Shown one piece after another: positions 30,438 to 43,516 of a stretch of 64,000 nucleotides of DNA. Source of the DNA: Craterostigma plantagineum (taxonomy: Eukaryota > Streptophyta > Magnoliopsida > Lamiales > Linderniaceae); assembly GCA_027422505.1 (NCBI GenBank), contig JAPQWV010000002.1:25956501-26020500 (forward strand). Reading direction: 5' to 3'. The notes beneath the pieces were generated by a model. That model searched no databases and was not told where the DNA came from. It saw only the letters and a program-made list of their open reading frames with translations. The position numbers and the translations under genes are program-made. The first letter of the stretch is position 1. Each line of letters starts with the position of its first letter.

Positions 30438-32048
30438 TTACTTGGAATATCTGTAAAAATCTGATTCAAAACCTTGATAAGAAGGGAATGATGAGAATCT
30501 CCGAGCAGATTGAGCCAAATCCAAAGCCTGCGAAAATAGATTGTTGTTCTTGTTAATAAGCTGATCCATGGTCTGAGGCATAGCCAACAGCTTGTCGAGG
30601 AAAGCCCAATCGTTACTCCCCGATGAAGATCCAACAGTAATAGCATTAGCTGCTGCAGTCAACTTCGATAGACTCTGCGAAGTGTGGAGATCATCAATGT
30701 TATTACTGCTCAATATTGGAAGTGGTAACAGCTGATAAGAAGTATTGATCGCTGATTCGTCAGGACTGAGCAGTTGAGGCAGATGATCAAAGACATAATG
30801 GTGTCTGTTGTTGTCATCAAGCTTCTGCTCCAAAATGCAAGAATAATCATTATTAAAAGCTGCCATAGCTGCTTTCTCTTCTTGTTCGAACTGGGGATGG
30901 TTATAGCCTCTCGAGTGGTTCTTCTTCGTAAATACTCTGCAAACAACCCACCCATCTTCCTGCGCCTTTCATTCAGAATGATGCAATAATGCGCCTACGT
31001 TAGCTCTCTTTAAGGATGTAAGAAACAAGTTTATCGTTTAACAACAAGACATTTTATTACAAAAAAGAGCATGCAGTTATATATAAGTACTTGGATGCTG
31101 TGATTATTGCTGGCTTCATTTTCGTGGTCGTCCAATAAGCGATACTCGTGCATGATCCACTCGGTCTTTTGGCCATGGGGCGCTCGACCAGTGTAGAAAA
31201 CTAGGGTTTTTCTCATCCCTATTCGCCTCGAATTATAACTAAGGTGGTGGTGAATGGCTTTGTCTCGGCCCGTCGCCTTCCAAAAACCCGCCTTCGTGGC
31301 CCTATTTGTTCGGGTCCCACTCGGGTACTTTTTGTCCTTGTGGCTGAACAAGTACCATTCGTCTTGTGGGCCCGACCCAATTCCACATATATCTGTGGGT
31401 ATAAAGACATCATATATAACATATCTACAACTATTATTATGTGTATACAGGAGCATTAGAAGCATATATAGAAGAAGAATCAGCTTTTTTTTTTTTTATC
31501 TTGGTGAACTCAAAATCTTGATTGAATAAGATCTTGTGAAGTTCCTGGGAAAAAAATGAAAGAGTTCATGGGATCTTGTGATAGTGTCATCTTCACCTAA
31601 ATGTGCTACATATTTACCATCGAAGTCATAACTATTCGCTTCATCTCCGAGAAAAATTAACTTGTAGACTATGTCGTCATCACTATAATGAACATTGTAT
31701 TTGATTTGACTTTAAGCTGTGTGCCATATTGTTCATATGATGTTGAAATACTATATATATTAGAAGTACTACATAGAATCGTTATTGCATAAGTGGAGAC
31801 ATAATGATTTTTGCTATGAAATTGAAGCAGTATCTCTCATAGAAGAAAATATATAAGATAGCGATGATGTGTGGCTAATTACCTTTGAGGTCCCATGGCT
31901 CAAGCTTGTTGAGGTCAACTTCTCTTATGACATCCAAGTCGATGGGTTCGTAAGAAACCTTCTTTCTCAGGTAATAACACAGCAGTTCCTCATCTGTGGG
32001 ATGGAATCGAAATCCTGGCGGTACAGATAACTTCCCATTTCCAGCCAT
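30438..32048 (-). CDS. SMB: NAC transcription factor, SOMBRERO type
   Basis: Three exons on the minus strand, 32048-31883, 31392-31091 and 30959-30438, encode 329 residues. The NAC domain fills exons 1-2 and the start of exon 3: [14 protein letters not shown] (A), [15 protein letters not shown] (B), [20 protein letters not shown] (C), [12 protein letters not shown] and [26 protein letters not shown] (D), DGWVVCRVF (E). The [20 protein letters not shown] stretch matches SOMBRERO/BEARSKIN proteins, root-cap differentiation regulators in Arabidopsis. The C-terminal part is the variable activation region, rich in L, S and N. Intron positions follow the usual NAC pattern. Orthology to SMB rather than BRN is likely from the N-terminus but not proven. 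Confidence 0.9.
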
Positions 32049-34390
32049 AGATTTGCGTTGTTTTTATCTTTAAAAAAAAGAAACTATTAATCAAATGATA
32101 AAATATCCATGTCGATGAAAAAACCTCGAGTAGAGCCGTATCGATCTTTGTGTGTGTATGGAATTAAAGGGTGCAATATAAGCTTACTTGCTGCATCATG
32201 TAACTTATAACTCGCGATAATGCTCATATAAATCAATTTTTGTTAACCATGCTGAGTGTAAATTAAAGAGAGATAATGGATATATGAACCATGAAGGCTG
32301 ATCTAATTAATCTGCATGCCTAGAGCCATGATGAAAACGCTAGATATTATCATTAAAGCTTGGGGATTTGCTGCTATAGTTCGGCATATTATCATAGCTT
32401 GTTAGAGACGCTATTCAAAAAAAAGAAAGATATTGATATAACTTTAAAGAAGCTCATATAGCTGTTATCATCTCCGTTCATACATCAGCAAAAGTTTTTT
32501 TTTTAATTGGTTGTAAAGAAGGAAATTCACGATAGAGATGGTGAGAACAGTAGACAACAGAAAACAAGAAAATGAAAAGTCATGCAAGAAGAAGAGGAGA
32601 AGTAAAAAAGTGGCAAACCTTGTTTCTGAAATAGGGTTTTCGTTTTTCTTTCTCTGGTTGTGCCCAAAAGGAAAAGACAAGGCAAAGGAGAAACTGATGG
32701 GAGATAGCACAGAATTCGAGTGCTGTTAAAAAGGGAGGGCGGTTAAACTTGGGAGAGAGACGACAACATATATTAATAGAAATGTGAAGGTGAAGTTTTG
32801 AGCTATTGCTTGCTTGCTACTTGCTAGCTATAGCCCACTTGTCTATAGTCGCATTGCATATGACGAACAAATATCATATACACTGTTAAAAAAAAAACAA
32901 GAGTATATAATAATATTAAATCCATATAGAAAAGTGATGCTATCTGTGCGTGTGGTTGATTATCTGTCTCTTTGGCAGTTGACATTTGAAGAAGGATACA
33001 AAGAGACATATGGAAAGTGTTCTTTGAATGGGAAACTTTCATTCGATAATTCGCCGCAGATATTTGATGAATATCTGCACCTTTGTCAATTTATTACATA
33101 CATAAATATGACAACATTTGTTGATAATTGTTTTCATGCGAGTCGGAGTCAAAACCAAGAATTTAACTTATTTTTTTTTCCATCATACAGATATTCTCCG
33201 CAATTTCTTGTAGAAATCGGCGACTTTCATTTGTTTCTGTCCCAATGGAATTTATATTTTCTGTCAACTAAGTGAAGTCGATCTATATTTTCCCCATTAT
33301 CCGGAACAGGGCAGCTTGTTATATATAAAAGAGACAGGAAACTATATATCGTCATTTTCTTTCACATTTCTGGTTTAACCATTGTATGCATCATTATATA
33401 TTTTGTAAGAAAAAAATCTGGTGACGAAAAATCGCGTAAGAAAAAAGAAGTACAGGCAAATTATCCTTAAAGTCCGCGAAGTGTATTCGTTTCGATCATG
33501 TCGTAAAAGACGCAACTCCCATGCAATGACTGCTTCTTTTATTTCAGAGCCAAATGGATTCCTTAGGCAAGTTGGTCAAACACGGTGCTCTCTGCTCAGT
33601 TGAAATTGAACCTCAAGTTAAATAAATATTTTTGATACTATTTTTAATGGTTAAAATAGTAAACAATTAATTACAGATCAGTACACATAAGATGCCGTCG
33701 CCTTCACGTACACTCTCCAGCATTAATTTTCTTGTATTAGAATAATTGTGGGTGATTAAAGTGATCATCTCTTAGAATATCAGTGAAGGGTTAGATATAT
33801 AGATATAGATATCTGCGAAATTATAATTTTCATGGGAAGGTGAAAGTTCAGGAAATGAGAAACTTCTATTCTTCAACATTCAGCATCGAATATTTCAACG
33901 GCGGATTAAATATAAAGGTCACATGTGCTTACGTTTCATTATAGGTTTTGATGAATTGTTCGTCGAACGATTTCCTAGAAAATAAATGGATAATACGAAA
34001 TCACTAACGAATACAATTATAGTTCCCAGCTAATAACAGCTGTCCGACGATTTAACCACGCGATAATTAAGGTGAGAAACACTCGCCTCAAGCAAAACAG
34101 TGCAAAATTAAAGACAATAATAATAAACATCAATAAAAGCTAATAATTTATTGCACTAAATAGAGTTCAAAATGTATGTTAAACTGGGAAAATAAATACC
34201 AAAAGATAAACAAACAGTCAGCATTTTGCGGCTTTTCTTTCTTCCATCCATCCAATGTGGGCCGAGCTTCACCTTTTCTTTTCTTTCTTAAGAGCTGAAC
34301 TTTGTACGCAGCACAAATGAAATAAAACCACGCCTATATATGGTTCGACTTTTTATTATCTTCGACGGTATATGTTTCAGTATACATGTC
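32049..34390. other. Intergenic region between the NAC gene (5' side) and CBL gene (3' side)
   Basis: Holds the NAC upstream region and the CBL 3' flank. AT-rich, with an (AGATAT)n-like run near 33800. No convincing ORF, transposon end or RNA gene seen; short open frames here lack any family signature. Confidence 0.5.
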
Positions 34391-35708
34391 TCACGTATCG
34401 TCGACTTGCGAATGAAATACAAAACTCGGGAACGTGGTGGTGATATCCCTATTCGAAATAACATACGTAATAATATATAAGTAAAAAAGCCTCAGTCGAA
34501 AAAAAAACCGTGTAATAAGAATATATACTCACTTGAGGTATTGAAGTGTCATGTTCTTTAAGAGGGATGGATGTTGCATCACAAGGCTTCTCCATTCTTC
34601 TTTGTCGATTTTACCGTCGTGCTTGGTGTCTGCTTCCTCGAATGTCTGAGAAAAATTATCATAAAAGAATGATAATGAGAAAATAATGTCTGTATGCATG
34701 AAAGAAAATTTGATATTTGTCGTCACCTTATCGATGATGATCTCTATTACATCATCAGAGAGGTTCATGCCAGATTCGGCCAGAGTCGCAACAACCATTT
34801 GCTTTACCTACACAAAAAATTGCATCTTGGATTATCGATTGGCCAAAGAATTTAATTTTATTGGACCTTTCTGCGAAAAAAAAAATGTGTAAGTGTACCT
34901 CCTGCCGTTCTATGAACCCTTGTTGCTTGAGATCATATAATTGAAACGAAACTGCAATAAGAAACAGTTAAGCATTTGCAATGTTTGAGTTAAAGAATCA
35001 AGATAAAGGTCAAACTTTTTTAGCTATATGTTAGAAACTTGACGGGCAATTTTGTGAAGAGAAAGAAAGATGTGAAACTTACACTCGATCTTCTGATCAA
35101 TCGGGGCATTAGGATGAAAAACCGAAAGGGCACGAGCAAACTCTGCAAAGTCTAATATCCCATTGTGCTTCGTATCAAACAGATCGAATACCTTCAGATT
35201 ATGATGAGATCGGATCGTTGACTTTCTCAGGTTAATCAAGAACGAACAGAATCACTATTTGGCATGTAAGAACAGTATCTAACCCTGTCAGCAAATAGAC
35301 TTTCCTTCTTGTTCGTCTTAAATAATGCAAGCTGAAACTCTTCCTGGAAAGATATGCCGAAAATAACTGAGAAAAACTGACCTGAGATCGATCGACAAAA
35401 TCACAATTTACATTGTTGTTTACCTTGTTAATCAGCCCATCGTCAATCACAGCACTGCTGATCTTCTTGAATAATTCATATAAGGCTTCTATTTCACTAA
35501 CGCTAACTGCATTATTGAAGAATGGAAGCCAACATGTACATTATTCAGGCTTTCGAAAAGGAAAATCGATAAGGAGAGACATACAAACAGTTTCTCTAGC
35601 TAGAGTTTCAGGTTTTTCAAGGCCCCTTGGTTGCTTGTATGCTTCAGAATCACAGCAATTCACGACAGCCGAAAGCAGATGCTTCACTCCATCCAAGCAC
35701 TGCACCAT
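34391..35708 (-). CDS. CBL: Calcineurin B-like calcium sensor (CBL2/CBL3 type)
   Basis: Eight coding exons on the minus strand: 35708-35585, 35506-35424, 35343-35284, 35191-35083, 34951-34899, 34807-34727, 34645-34533, 34448-34391. All are GT-AG and total 681 bp, 226 residues, exactly the CBL2/CBL3 length. The protein starts [19 protein letters not shown]; the N-terminal cysteines (4, 18, 19) suit S-acylation and tonoplast targeting as known for CBL2/3. EF-hand regions include [34 protein letters not shown] and [15 protein letters not shown]. The tail [16 protein letters not shown] contains the FPSF motif. CBLs bind calcium and activate CIPK kinases. No disruption seen; non-coding 5' exons were not resolved. 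Confidence 0.92.
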
Positions 35709-37410
35709 GATCGTTTCAGCATCCAAAGCACTACATGTCATTACGTTAACGGTGTATAGCGTTAATATCCTTGAAATGTTCAGAAATACGAGACATAAAA
35801 TCATTGTAACTGAGTAACATTTTCACTATAGCTCAAAGCATAAATGGCATCTTCTGCTGATTGGCACTGAGTAAGGAATGTAAAGTTCATGTGTATGCAA
35901 TCCTGGAAAAAGATGAGATATCTTATGGAATTTGATAAGCATGCTCGTTTGCATAGATGTCCATAGAATTGCTATCAAACCTTCTTTTTTCATATTTCTT
36001 GCAAATAGAGCTACACAATGAATACAGTAAAGAACCTATTTGCTTACATCTTAAACATGTCAATCAACTCTGCGCACATGAATACCAAAAGGGAAAAACC
36101 CAAAATTAAACACAATTTACCACCAATTGAATCAAATTTAGACCAGACTAGCTGAAGTTGGAGCTGACCAAGTGTTCAAATTGCGGGCAAGGGAAACATC
36201 GGGGCAATAATAACCAAATGGGTAATGAAATGAAACAAAATTGAACCGAAACATGACGAACATTGATTCATCTATGCATTGATTCGAAAAAGGTGCAAAG
36301 ATAATTCACCTCTCAAAACCACATGCCCCAAAGATTCCACGATCTCATCAAGATACGATTTTTACTTCCTCCCGCCAGGCAAGAATCAGACTTTTTTTAC
36401 GAATCCGAACAATTATACCTGAATCGCAAGGAGGAGTTCTATATGGATATTCTTTTCTTGTTCCTTTTTTCCTCTCAAATAAAGGAAATTGAAAACAAAA
36501 AAATAGCACGAATGATTGCCTTGGAATTGATTAAAACAGAAGTATATAATTACGGTAAGTAATTCAATTATTGATACCCACCCAAAATAATCAATGATTG
36601 ATAAAATGGAAAAAAAAGGTTATTGCACATGAAAAAAAAAAATGCGGGATGAAGAACATATAAAGCTGTAAGTGTAAGTCTATGTCTATGCTGAGTCAGA
36701 TGAGAGTCAGCAGTTCATATCTTCTTAGCCTTGAGATCGATAAATACGTGACTAATGCATGTTACGTTAAATCAATCTCTTTAGATATTATTAATAGACA
36801 AATAGACATATGATCTATCAATTCTCATTGCGTTGCGATTCTAAAATTGTAAAGTCCCATGTAATTAAGTTTTGAAAGGAAAAGACGCAAAGATGTGTTC
36901 ACATTCTTGTTTTGCATGCTTATCAACTGAGAAAGCAGCCAATTAGCAGTGAAAAATTTTCCATCATAAGACCATTGCCTCTCATTGTAAAGTGAATATT
37001 AAACTTTGGTTAAGCATAAAATCTTTCCTCGGTTGCGCCACGTTATTCACAAATCTCATTCCCAACTTGAAAAAAAATACGTAGTTTTACGGCGTAATGG
37101 TTCTTCACGTCATTCACTTGGTGTTGAGAAATCGCTGCGAATACCAGCGACTACTTTAATATTTTTGTTATTTAGTTGGATATATATTAGTTGGGTTGGC
37201 AATTGAACTCACTTTTCTAGCCACCCTTTCTGTAACTTCCTTCCCCCCTTTTCACCAAGCTTTATGCAGAGTGTTCCAACTATAAAGTTATTACATATAG
37301 TTACATAAGGTAATGGGATTCTTGTCATAATAACAGTTCCTCCACTTCCCATTAAATATCCATTGATAGCATTTCATTTATTTTAAGTGCTCATTCTTTG
37401 ACTAAATAAA
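35709..37410. other. Intergenic region upstream of CBL
   Basis: Probably includes the CBL promoter and 5' UTR. A frame at 36323-36562 has no recognisable homology. No transposon ends were found before the Copia duplication at 37411. Confidence 0.5.
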
Positions 37411-37415
37411 ATAAA

Positions 37416-37900
37416 TGTTAGGTGATCTTGATGTTTCACGTGGGATAAAGAAAAAGGCAAAAGGGCATTTACTATTCATATGTCAGGCACCAAACATTTT
37501 GGTCAAAGAAGCTGCGCCGATATAATAATTCAAAAGGGATGGTGCTTTATTTCTTCTTCAGTTCATATGGAAATTCAGTACGATGGCCCCATCTATAAAT
37601 AGATATCATTCGTCGAAGAAGAAAACACCACAACCGCAACAGATCTTCTTTTACTCCTCTGATTATTTTCTGTAGCCTACTCCTTATATTGTTGTAGCTG
37701 CTTTTGTATCACGTCAGAGTACGTGTCTGTAATATCTCCACATAATAAAGAAGTTCTACCCTCCGGCCCGTGGACGTAGGTCATTCTGACCGAACCACGT
37801 AAATCTCGTGTCACTGTCCAAATTTATTTTTTCGTCTCGTTTATTTATTATCGTCATTTTCGGGCAAAATAATTATCGGGAATTTCCGCATATCCTAACA
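37416..37900 (+). repeat. 5' LTR of the Tnt1-like Copia element
   Basis: TATAAATA at 37594-37601 is a likely promoter for the element. Partner is 42004-42489. Confidence 0.93.
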
Positions 37901-37956
37901 AATTGGTATCAGAGCCTACCCCGACTTATATTTTAGCCACCATAACGATAACAAAA

Positions 37957-38731
37957 ATGTCAATTGAAAAGTTCGACAGAAATGTCAACTTTGCAATGTG
38001 GAGTCTCAAGATGGAGGCTATACTCATTCAAGACGGTTGTGAAGTGGCGCTTGAAGGCGCAAAGAAGAAACCAACCGAAATGAAGGACGATCAATTTAAT
38101 GAATTGGACAAGAAAGCCAGATCGGCTATTATATTAAATATCTCTTACGAGGTTTTACAAGAAGTTGCCACGGAGACGACGGCCATGGGTATGTGGGATG
38201 CGCTAAAAGCTATCTACATGAAGAAGATAAGGAGAATCGGCTTTATTTAAAGCAGAAGCTATACAGTATGAAAATGACGGAAGGTACTTCTATTCTCTCG
38301 CATCTCGATAAATTCGATTCTATCATTATTGATTTGGAGAACGTAGAAGTTAAAGTGATGGATGAAGATCAGGCCATAATAATGTTGTGTTCCCTTCCCT
38401 CGTCTTTAAAGCATTTTCGTGACACATAATTTATGAAAAATATACGATATCGTATGCTAGTGTCAAATCTGCTTTAGAATCGAAAGAACAGATAGACAGG
38501 GATATTACGGGAGATACAGGTGGTAGCCAGGCAGAAGGCCTGTTTGCACGGGGAAGACCAGAACGTAGAGATGCTGAAAGTAGCAGATCTAAAGAAAGGC
38601 CGAAATCCAGGTACAGAAATAAAGGCTGTAATTTTTGCAAGAAAAAAGGGTCACATCAAAGCTGATTGTTTTAAATTAAAAAATACGGAGAAAACTAATC
38701 AGCAACTTAATAAACCCGCCGAGCTAGTGTA
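37957..38731 (+). pseudogene. gag: Copia gag, frameshifted
   Basis: ATG at 37957 begins MSIEKFDRNVNFAMWSLKME, a typical Copia Gag start. The frame is lost near 38220 (similarity continues in another frame from about 38215 as EEDKENRLYLKQKLYSMKM) and again near 38428. The C-terminal zinc knuckle CNFCKKKGHIKADC lies at about 38627-38668 in a third frame. At least two frameshifts. Confidence 0.85.
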
Positions 38732-38756
38732 GCTGCTGATGAGAGCGATGGAACTA

Positions 38757-41700
38757 TTTTTGTAGCAACTGCAAATATTATTAGGTCTGATAATGAGTGG
38801 ATCTTAGATTCGGGTTGTTCTTACCACATAAGTCGGAGTCGGGATTGTTTTTCCACATATGAAAAATTTGATGGTGGATATGTCTTAATGGGAAATGATG
38901 CTCCGCGAAGTTGTTGGTAAAGGCACAGTTAGGATCAAGATGTTCGACGGAATCATCCGAACGCTCACAGAAGTCAGATATGTTCCAGATATGAAGAGAA
39001 ATCTTGTCTCTTTAGGCACACTTGAATCTCAAGGGTGCAGGTTCTCAGGTGAAGGTGAAGTTTTGAAGATTGCCAGAGGTGCCCTTGTCGTGATGAAAGC
39101 TTGCAGGTCTGGAAATTTATATATTTTGCAGGGAACTATTGTTATAGGTTCCGCGGCAGTTTCGACATTCCCGGAGGTTGATACCACAAGATTATGGCAT
39201 ATGCGACTTGGACACATATGAGAAAAGGCTTGACGATTTTAAGCAAGCGGGGCCTACTTTGCGGTCAAAGTACTGGTAAGATGGACTTTTGCGAACACTG
39301 TATTTTTGGAAAGCAGAAACGAGTTAGCTTCAATTCGCCAGCTATCCACAGGACGAAAGGTACTTAGGACTGTATTCATTCTGATGTATGGGGTCCTTCT
39401 CGTGTTCCGTCCAAGGGTGGTGCAATATATATGTTGACTTTCATTGATGATTTTTCAAGGAAAGTCTGGGTCTATTTTCTTAAACAGAAAAGTGATGTTT
39501 TCCTAACATTTCAACAATGGAAAGCTTTGATTGAAAAGCAGACAGGAAAATAGATCAAGCGGTTGCGGACAGATAATGGCTTAGAATTCTGTGGAAGCGA
39601 GTTCAACGTTTTGCAAGAATGAAGGTATTGCTCGACATCACACTGTTCGAATGACGCCTCAACAAAATGGTGTTGCCGAGCGCATGAACCGGACACTTTT
39701 AGAGAGAGCTCGATGTATGATCTCTAACGCTAGGTTGACAAATGAGTTTTGGGCTGAAGCTATCGCCGCAGCATGTTATATTGTCAACCGCTCACCGTGT
39801 TCACCGATCAACTTCAAAACTCCTGAAGAAGTATGGTCAGGTACTCCTGCTGATTACTCCAACTTAAGATTATTTGGGTGCTCAGCTTATATGCACGTAA
39901 ACGAGGGAAAGTTAGAGCCTAGAGCTAAGAAATGTATTTTCCTCGGTTACGCTTCAGGGGTGAAAGGATATAGACTATATAATCCTGATCCCAAGTCACC
40001 CAAATTTATAATTAGCAGAGATGTTACTTTCGACGAGTCTTCTATGTTGCATCCTTCAAATGAGTCTACTAATTCTTCTAATGAAGAAAAGAAGGATAGT
40101 GTACACAGCGAGGTGGAGCTCGAGATCAACAAAGATCCTTCAGATGACCCTGCTACGAGTTCAACAGATCAAGAGGATGAGCCGGAAACTGATTCAGATC
40201 CTGTTGAAGATGAAAGCACCGGGCAGGAATATTCTATAGCCAGAGATAGGGAGAGACGGGAGATTCGACTACCACAGCGGTACGTGAATTTAGTTTCGGA
40301 TGCTTTATCAGTGGCGCAAGAAACAGGTGGAGCCGGCGAACCTTCTACCTATTCGGAGGCAATAAGCGATGATAATTCTGATAAGTGGCTGGTAGCGATG
40401 AATGAAGAAATGGAGTCTCTGCACAAGAATGGTACTTGGATTCTTGTGCCGCCGCCGAAGAAAAAAAAAATAGTCGGATGTAAGTGGGTCTTCAAAAAGA
40501 AAGAAGGTATATCTGGTTCAGAGGATGCAAGGTATAAGGCACGATTAGTCGCGAAAGGCTATAGTCTGGTACAAGGTGTTGATTTTAATGATGTATTCTC
40601 ACCTGTTGTTAGACATAGCTCTATTCGTGTATTACTTGCATTCGTTGCCATGCATGATTTGGAGTTAGAACAGCTTGACGTCAAGACGGCGTTCTTACAT
40701 GGCGATTTAGATGAACAGATTTATATGAAGCAACCCGAAGGCTTCACAGTTGAAGGCAAGGAAGACCAAGTTTGTCTGTTGAAGAAATCCTTATACGGAT
40801 TAAAGCAGTCTCCAAGACAGTGGTATAAACGGTTTGATTATTTCATGTTGGGTCATGGTTTCTCCAGGAGCAAGTATGGTAGTTGTGTTTACTTCCGGAA
40901 GTTAAATGACAGTTCGTTCATTTATCTATTGTTATATGTTGATGACATGCTCATTGCGGCTAAGAATCTTGCAGAAATTCACCAGTTGAAGGCCTTATTG
41001 AATGGTGAATTTGAAATGAAGGATTTAGGAGCAGCTAAGAAGATTCTTGGTATGGAGATTAGACGTGATAGAGGAGCTGGTAAGTTATACCTGACCCAGG
41101 AAAGTTACCTAAAGAAGGTTTTGGAGAGATTTGGCATGAGCGATGCCAAACCAGTCAACACTCCTCTTGCTAGCCACTTTAGGCTAAGCACTGCTCAGTC
41201 ACCATCATCAGATGAGGAAGAAGCATACATGGCACGAGTTCCCTACTCGAGTGCAGTCGGCAGTATTATGTATGCAATGGTATGTACACGTCTAATATTT
41301 CACAGGCTGTTAGTGTTGTTAGCAGGTATATGGCTAATCCAGGGAAAGAGCACTGGCAAGCAGTGAAGTGGATTCTAAGATACTTGAAGGGTACTCTAAA
41401 CGTTTGTTTGGAGTTTGGCAGAAACAGCGATACTCTCGTTGGCTTCATTAATTTAGACTACGCAGGTGATCTCGATAAACGAAGATCTCTTACTGGTTAT
41501 GTATTTTGTATTGGAGGTTGTGCAGTTAGCTGGAAAGCAACTCTACAGCATGTAGTGGCGTTATCTACTACTGAAGCAGAATACACGGCGGTTACTGATG
41601 CGATCAAGGAAGCTTTGTGGTTGAAAGGGTTATTCAGCGAATTAACTCAAAATCAGGGAGTTATTACTATTTTCTGTGATAGTCAAAGCGCGATTCATTT

Positions 41701-41905
41701 GACCAAGGATCAGATGTATCACGAAAGGACTAAACATATTGATGTTAAGTATCGTTTCATTCGTGATATCATTGCAGATAAGAAGGTGTTTATCAAGAAG
41801 ATTAACACAAAGGATAATCCGGCAGATTTGTTTACGAAGGCTCTTCCAGTTTCCAAGTTCAAGCATTGCTTGGACTTGATTGATATTTTAAAATTGGCGA
41901 ACTAG
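38757..41905 (+). pseudogene. pol: Copia pol, multiply disrupted
   Basis: Protease: [10 protein letters not shown] near 38800. Integrase zinc region: LWHMRLGH near 39195, then a stop and frame changes; core with RTDNGLEF near 39570; stops at 39366 and 39552. A long open stretch 39591-41366 holds the integrase end (TPQQNGVAERMNR), linker, and RT ([21 protein letters not shown] at about 40937-40948). A frameshift near 41280 moves the frame; RNase H (41282-41905) includes [19 protein letters not shown] and ends at TAG 41903-41905. The pattern is decay after or before insertion. Confidence 0.88.
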
Positions 41906-42003
41906 CCCGTCGGGGCTATGGACGGAGGGAGACAGAGATAGTGACTAAAGGTGTTACTAATTAAGGTGGAGTAATTTTTGGAATCAAGCTCACGGTGGAG
42001 ATT

Positions 42004-42489
42004 TGTTAGGTGATCTTGATGTTTCACGTGGGATAAAGAAAAAGGCAAAAGGGCATTTACTATTCATATGTCAGGCACCAAACATTTTGGTCAAAGAAGC
42101 TGCGCCGATATAATAATTCAAAAGGGATGGCTGCTTTATTTCTTCTTCAGTTCATATGGAAATTCAGTACGATGCCCCCATCTATAAATAGATATCATTC
42201 GTCGAAGAAGAAAACACTACAACCGCAACAGATCTTCTTTTACTCCTCTGATTATTTTCTGTAGCCTACTCCTTATATTGTTGTAGCTGCTTTTGTATCA
42301 CGTCAGAGTACGTGTCTGTAATATCTCCACATAATAAAGAAGTTCTACCCTTCGGCCCGTGGACATAGGTCATTTTGACCGAACCACGTAAATCTCGTGT
42401 CACTGTCCAAATTTATTTTTTCGTCTCGTTTATTTATTATCGTCATTTTCGGGCAAAATAATTATCGGGAATTTTCGCATATCCTAACA
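42004..42489 (+). repeat. 3' LTR of the Tnt1-like Copia element
   Basis: Partner of 37416-37900, differing at about seven sites, five of them transitions. Confidence 0.93.
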
Positions 42490-42494
42490 ATAAA

Positions 42495-43507
42495 TAAATC
42501 GCAGTGCTTACTCCTGCTGCACTATACTTTATCCATCAGCTTCGAATATTCATGGGTATAGGAAAAATTGTGCTTCTTGATATCTATAAAAAATATATTT
42601 TGATGCCTATAATGCGTTTTTTCTTGAATTGAGAAATAATATTAATAAATTGGGTCGTCACTCGTCACTTATGATCGAAAAATATAATCGGGTAAGAATG
42701 TTGCAGGAGATCTCCAAGGGGAAAAGAAAGTTAGGAGTTTGTCACTTTCGATGGTCAGAAAAACGGTCAGACAAACGTAACAAAACATTGCATTTGTTTT
42801 TATTACAATTTACAACTGAGGAAGTGCTTGGTGTCAGGTTCATCATGACTTCTTAACCTTGATGAATTAATATACTGTAATAAAAAAAGAAATAATATGC
42901 CATATGCGTCTTCGTGAATGTGTGATGACTAGCTCAATTTAATAGCAAAGTTGCCTTTAATAGAGAATAGGCAACTGATCAGAATTAACTATTAACAGAA
43001 AATATGCGCCAAGAGATGAACGAGCGATGACTGAAGAATAGATACTGTGGAATATTCTTGTAACGGATGCCATATAGAGCCGTTTGGGGATCTACTCACA
43101 CTCACAAACGCTGTCGTAGGGGGTTTTCTTTCCTGTGTTGGAGATTTTAGAAAGATACAAGTAAAGAAGCGAAAGAAAGTTTCGATTTTTATTTGTTTAA
43201 AGAGGTTCGAAAATGGCATGATGCAAGGGATTTGGAGAGTTTCTTCTTGGCCTCTTAAAAAATTTGTCCTTTTTGTGTGTGTATGTTGATCGTTGCTTTG
43301 ATTTGAGTCAGAAACAAATGGGTCCAAAAAAATTGCTCGACTGAAGAAAACTATTGAGGTGATGGGCTTGTTTTTCCTTGAATGGCAGCTCATGGACATG
43401 AAAGGCTTTTTGCTGGTCAGTTTACTTAGCTTCATGTTTTCTTTCTTTTTTCTCTTCCCTGCTGATATTGTTCTTTCAGTTTATTCGATTGTGTGTCTCT
43501 TGACTTA
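42495..43507. other. Intergenic region between the Copia element and the Mutator-like element
   Basis: No homology recognised. Open frames at 42629-42856 (plus) and 42992-43435 (minus) lack domain signatures and good codon structure, so they are not called. Confidence 0.5.
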
Positions 43508-43516
43508 TATAATGTT

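Larger units (their letters stand above)
37416..42489 (+). mobile_element. Copia LTR retrotransposon (Tnt1-like), 5.1 kb
   Basis: LTRs 37416-37900 (485 bp) and 42004-42489 (486 bp), both TGTTAGG...CTAACA, differ by about six substitutions and one indel by eye (roughly 1.2%). Perfect target duplication ATAAA at 37411-37415 and 42490-42494. PBS TTGGTATCAGAGCC starts at 37903 and a purine-rich GGTGGAGATT precedes the 3' LTR. Order gag, protease, integrase, RT, RNase H is Copia, and the sequence resembles the Tnt1 lineage. Coding regions carry several frameshifts and stops, so it cannot move on its own. Confidence 0.95.

Noticed and set aside
36323..36562. 79-codon plus-strand frame upstream of CBL
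   Set aside because: No recognisable homology, no splice partners, and ordinary AT-rich surroundings.
42992..43435. 147-codon minus-strand frame before the Mutator-like element
   Set aside because: Composition like random AT-rich DNA; no domain and no conserved motif.
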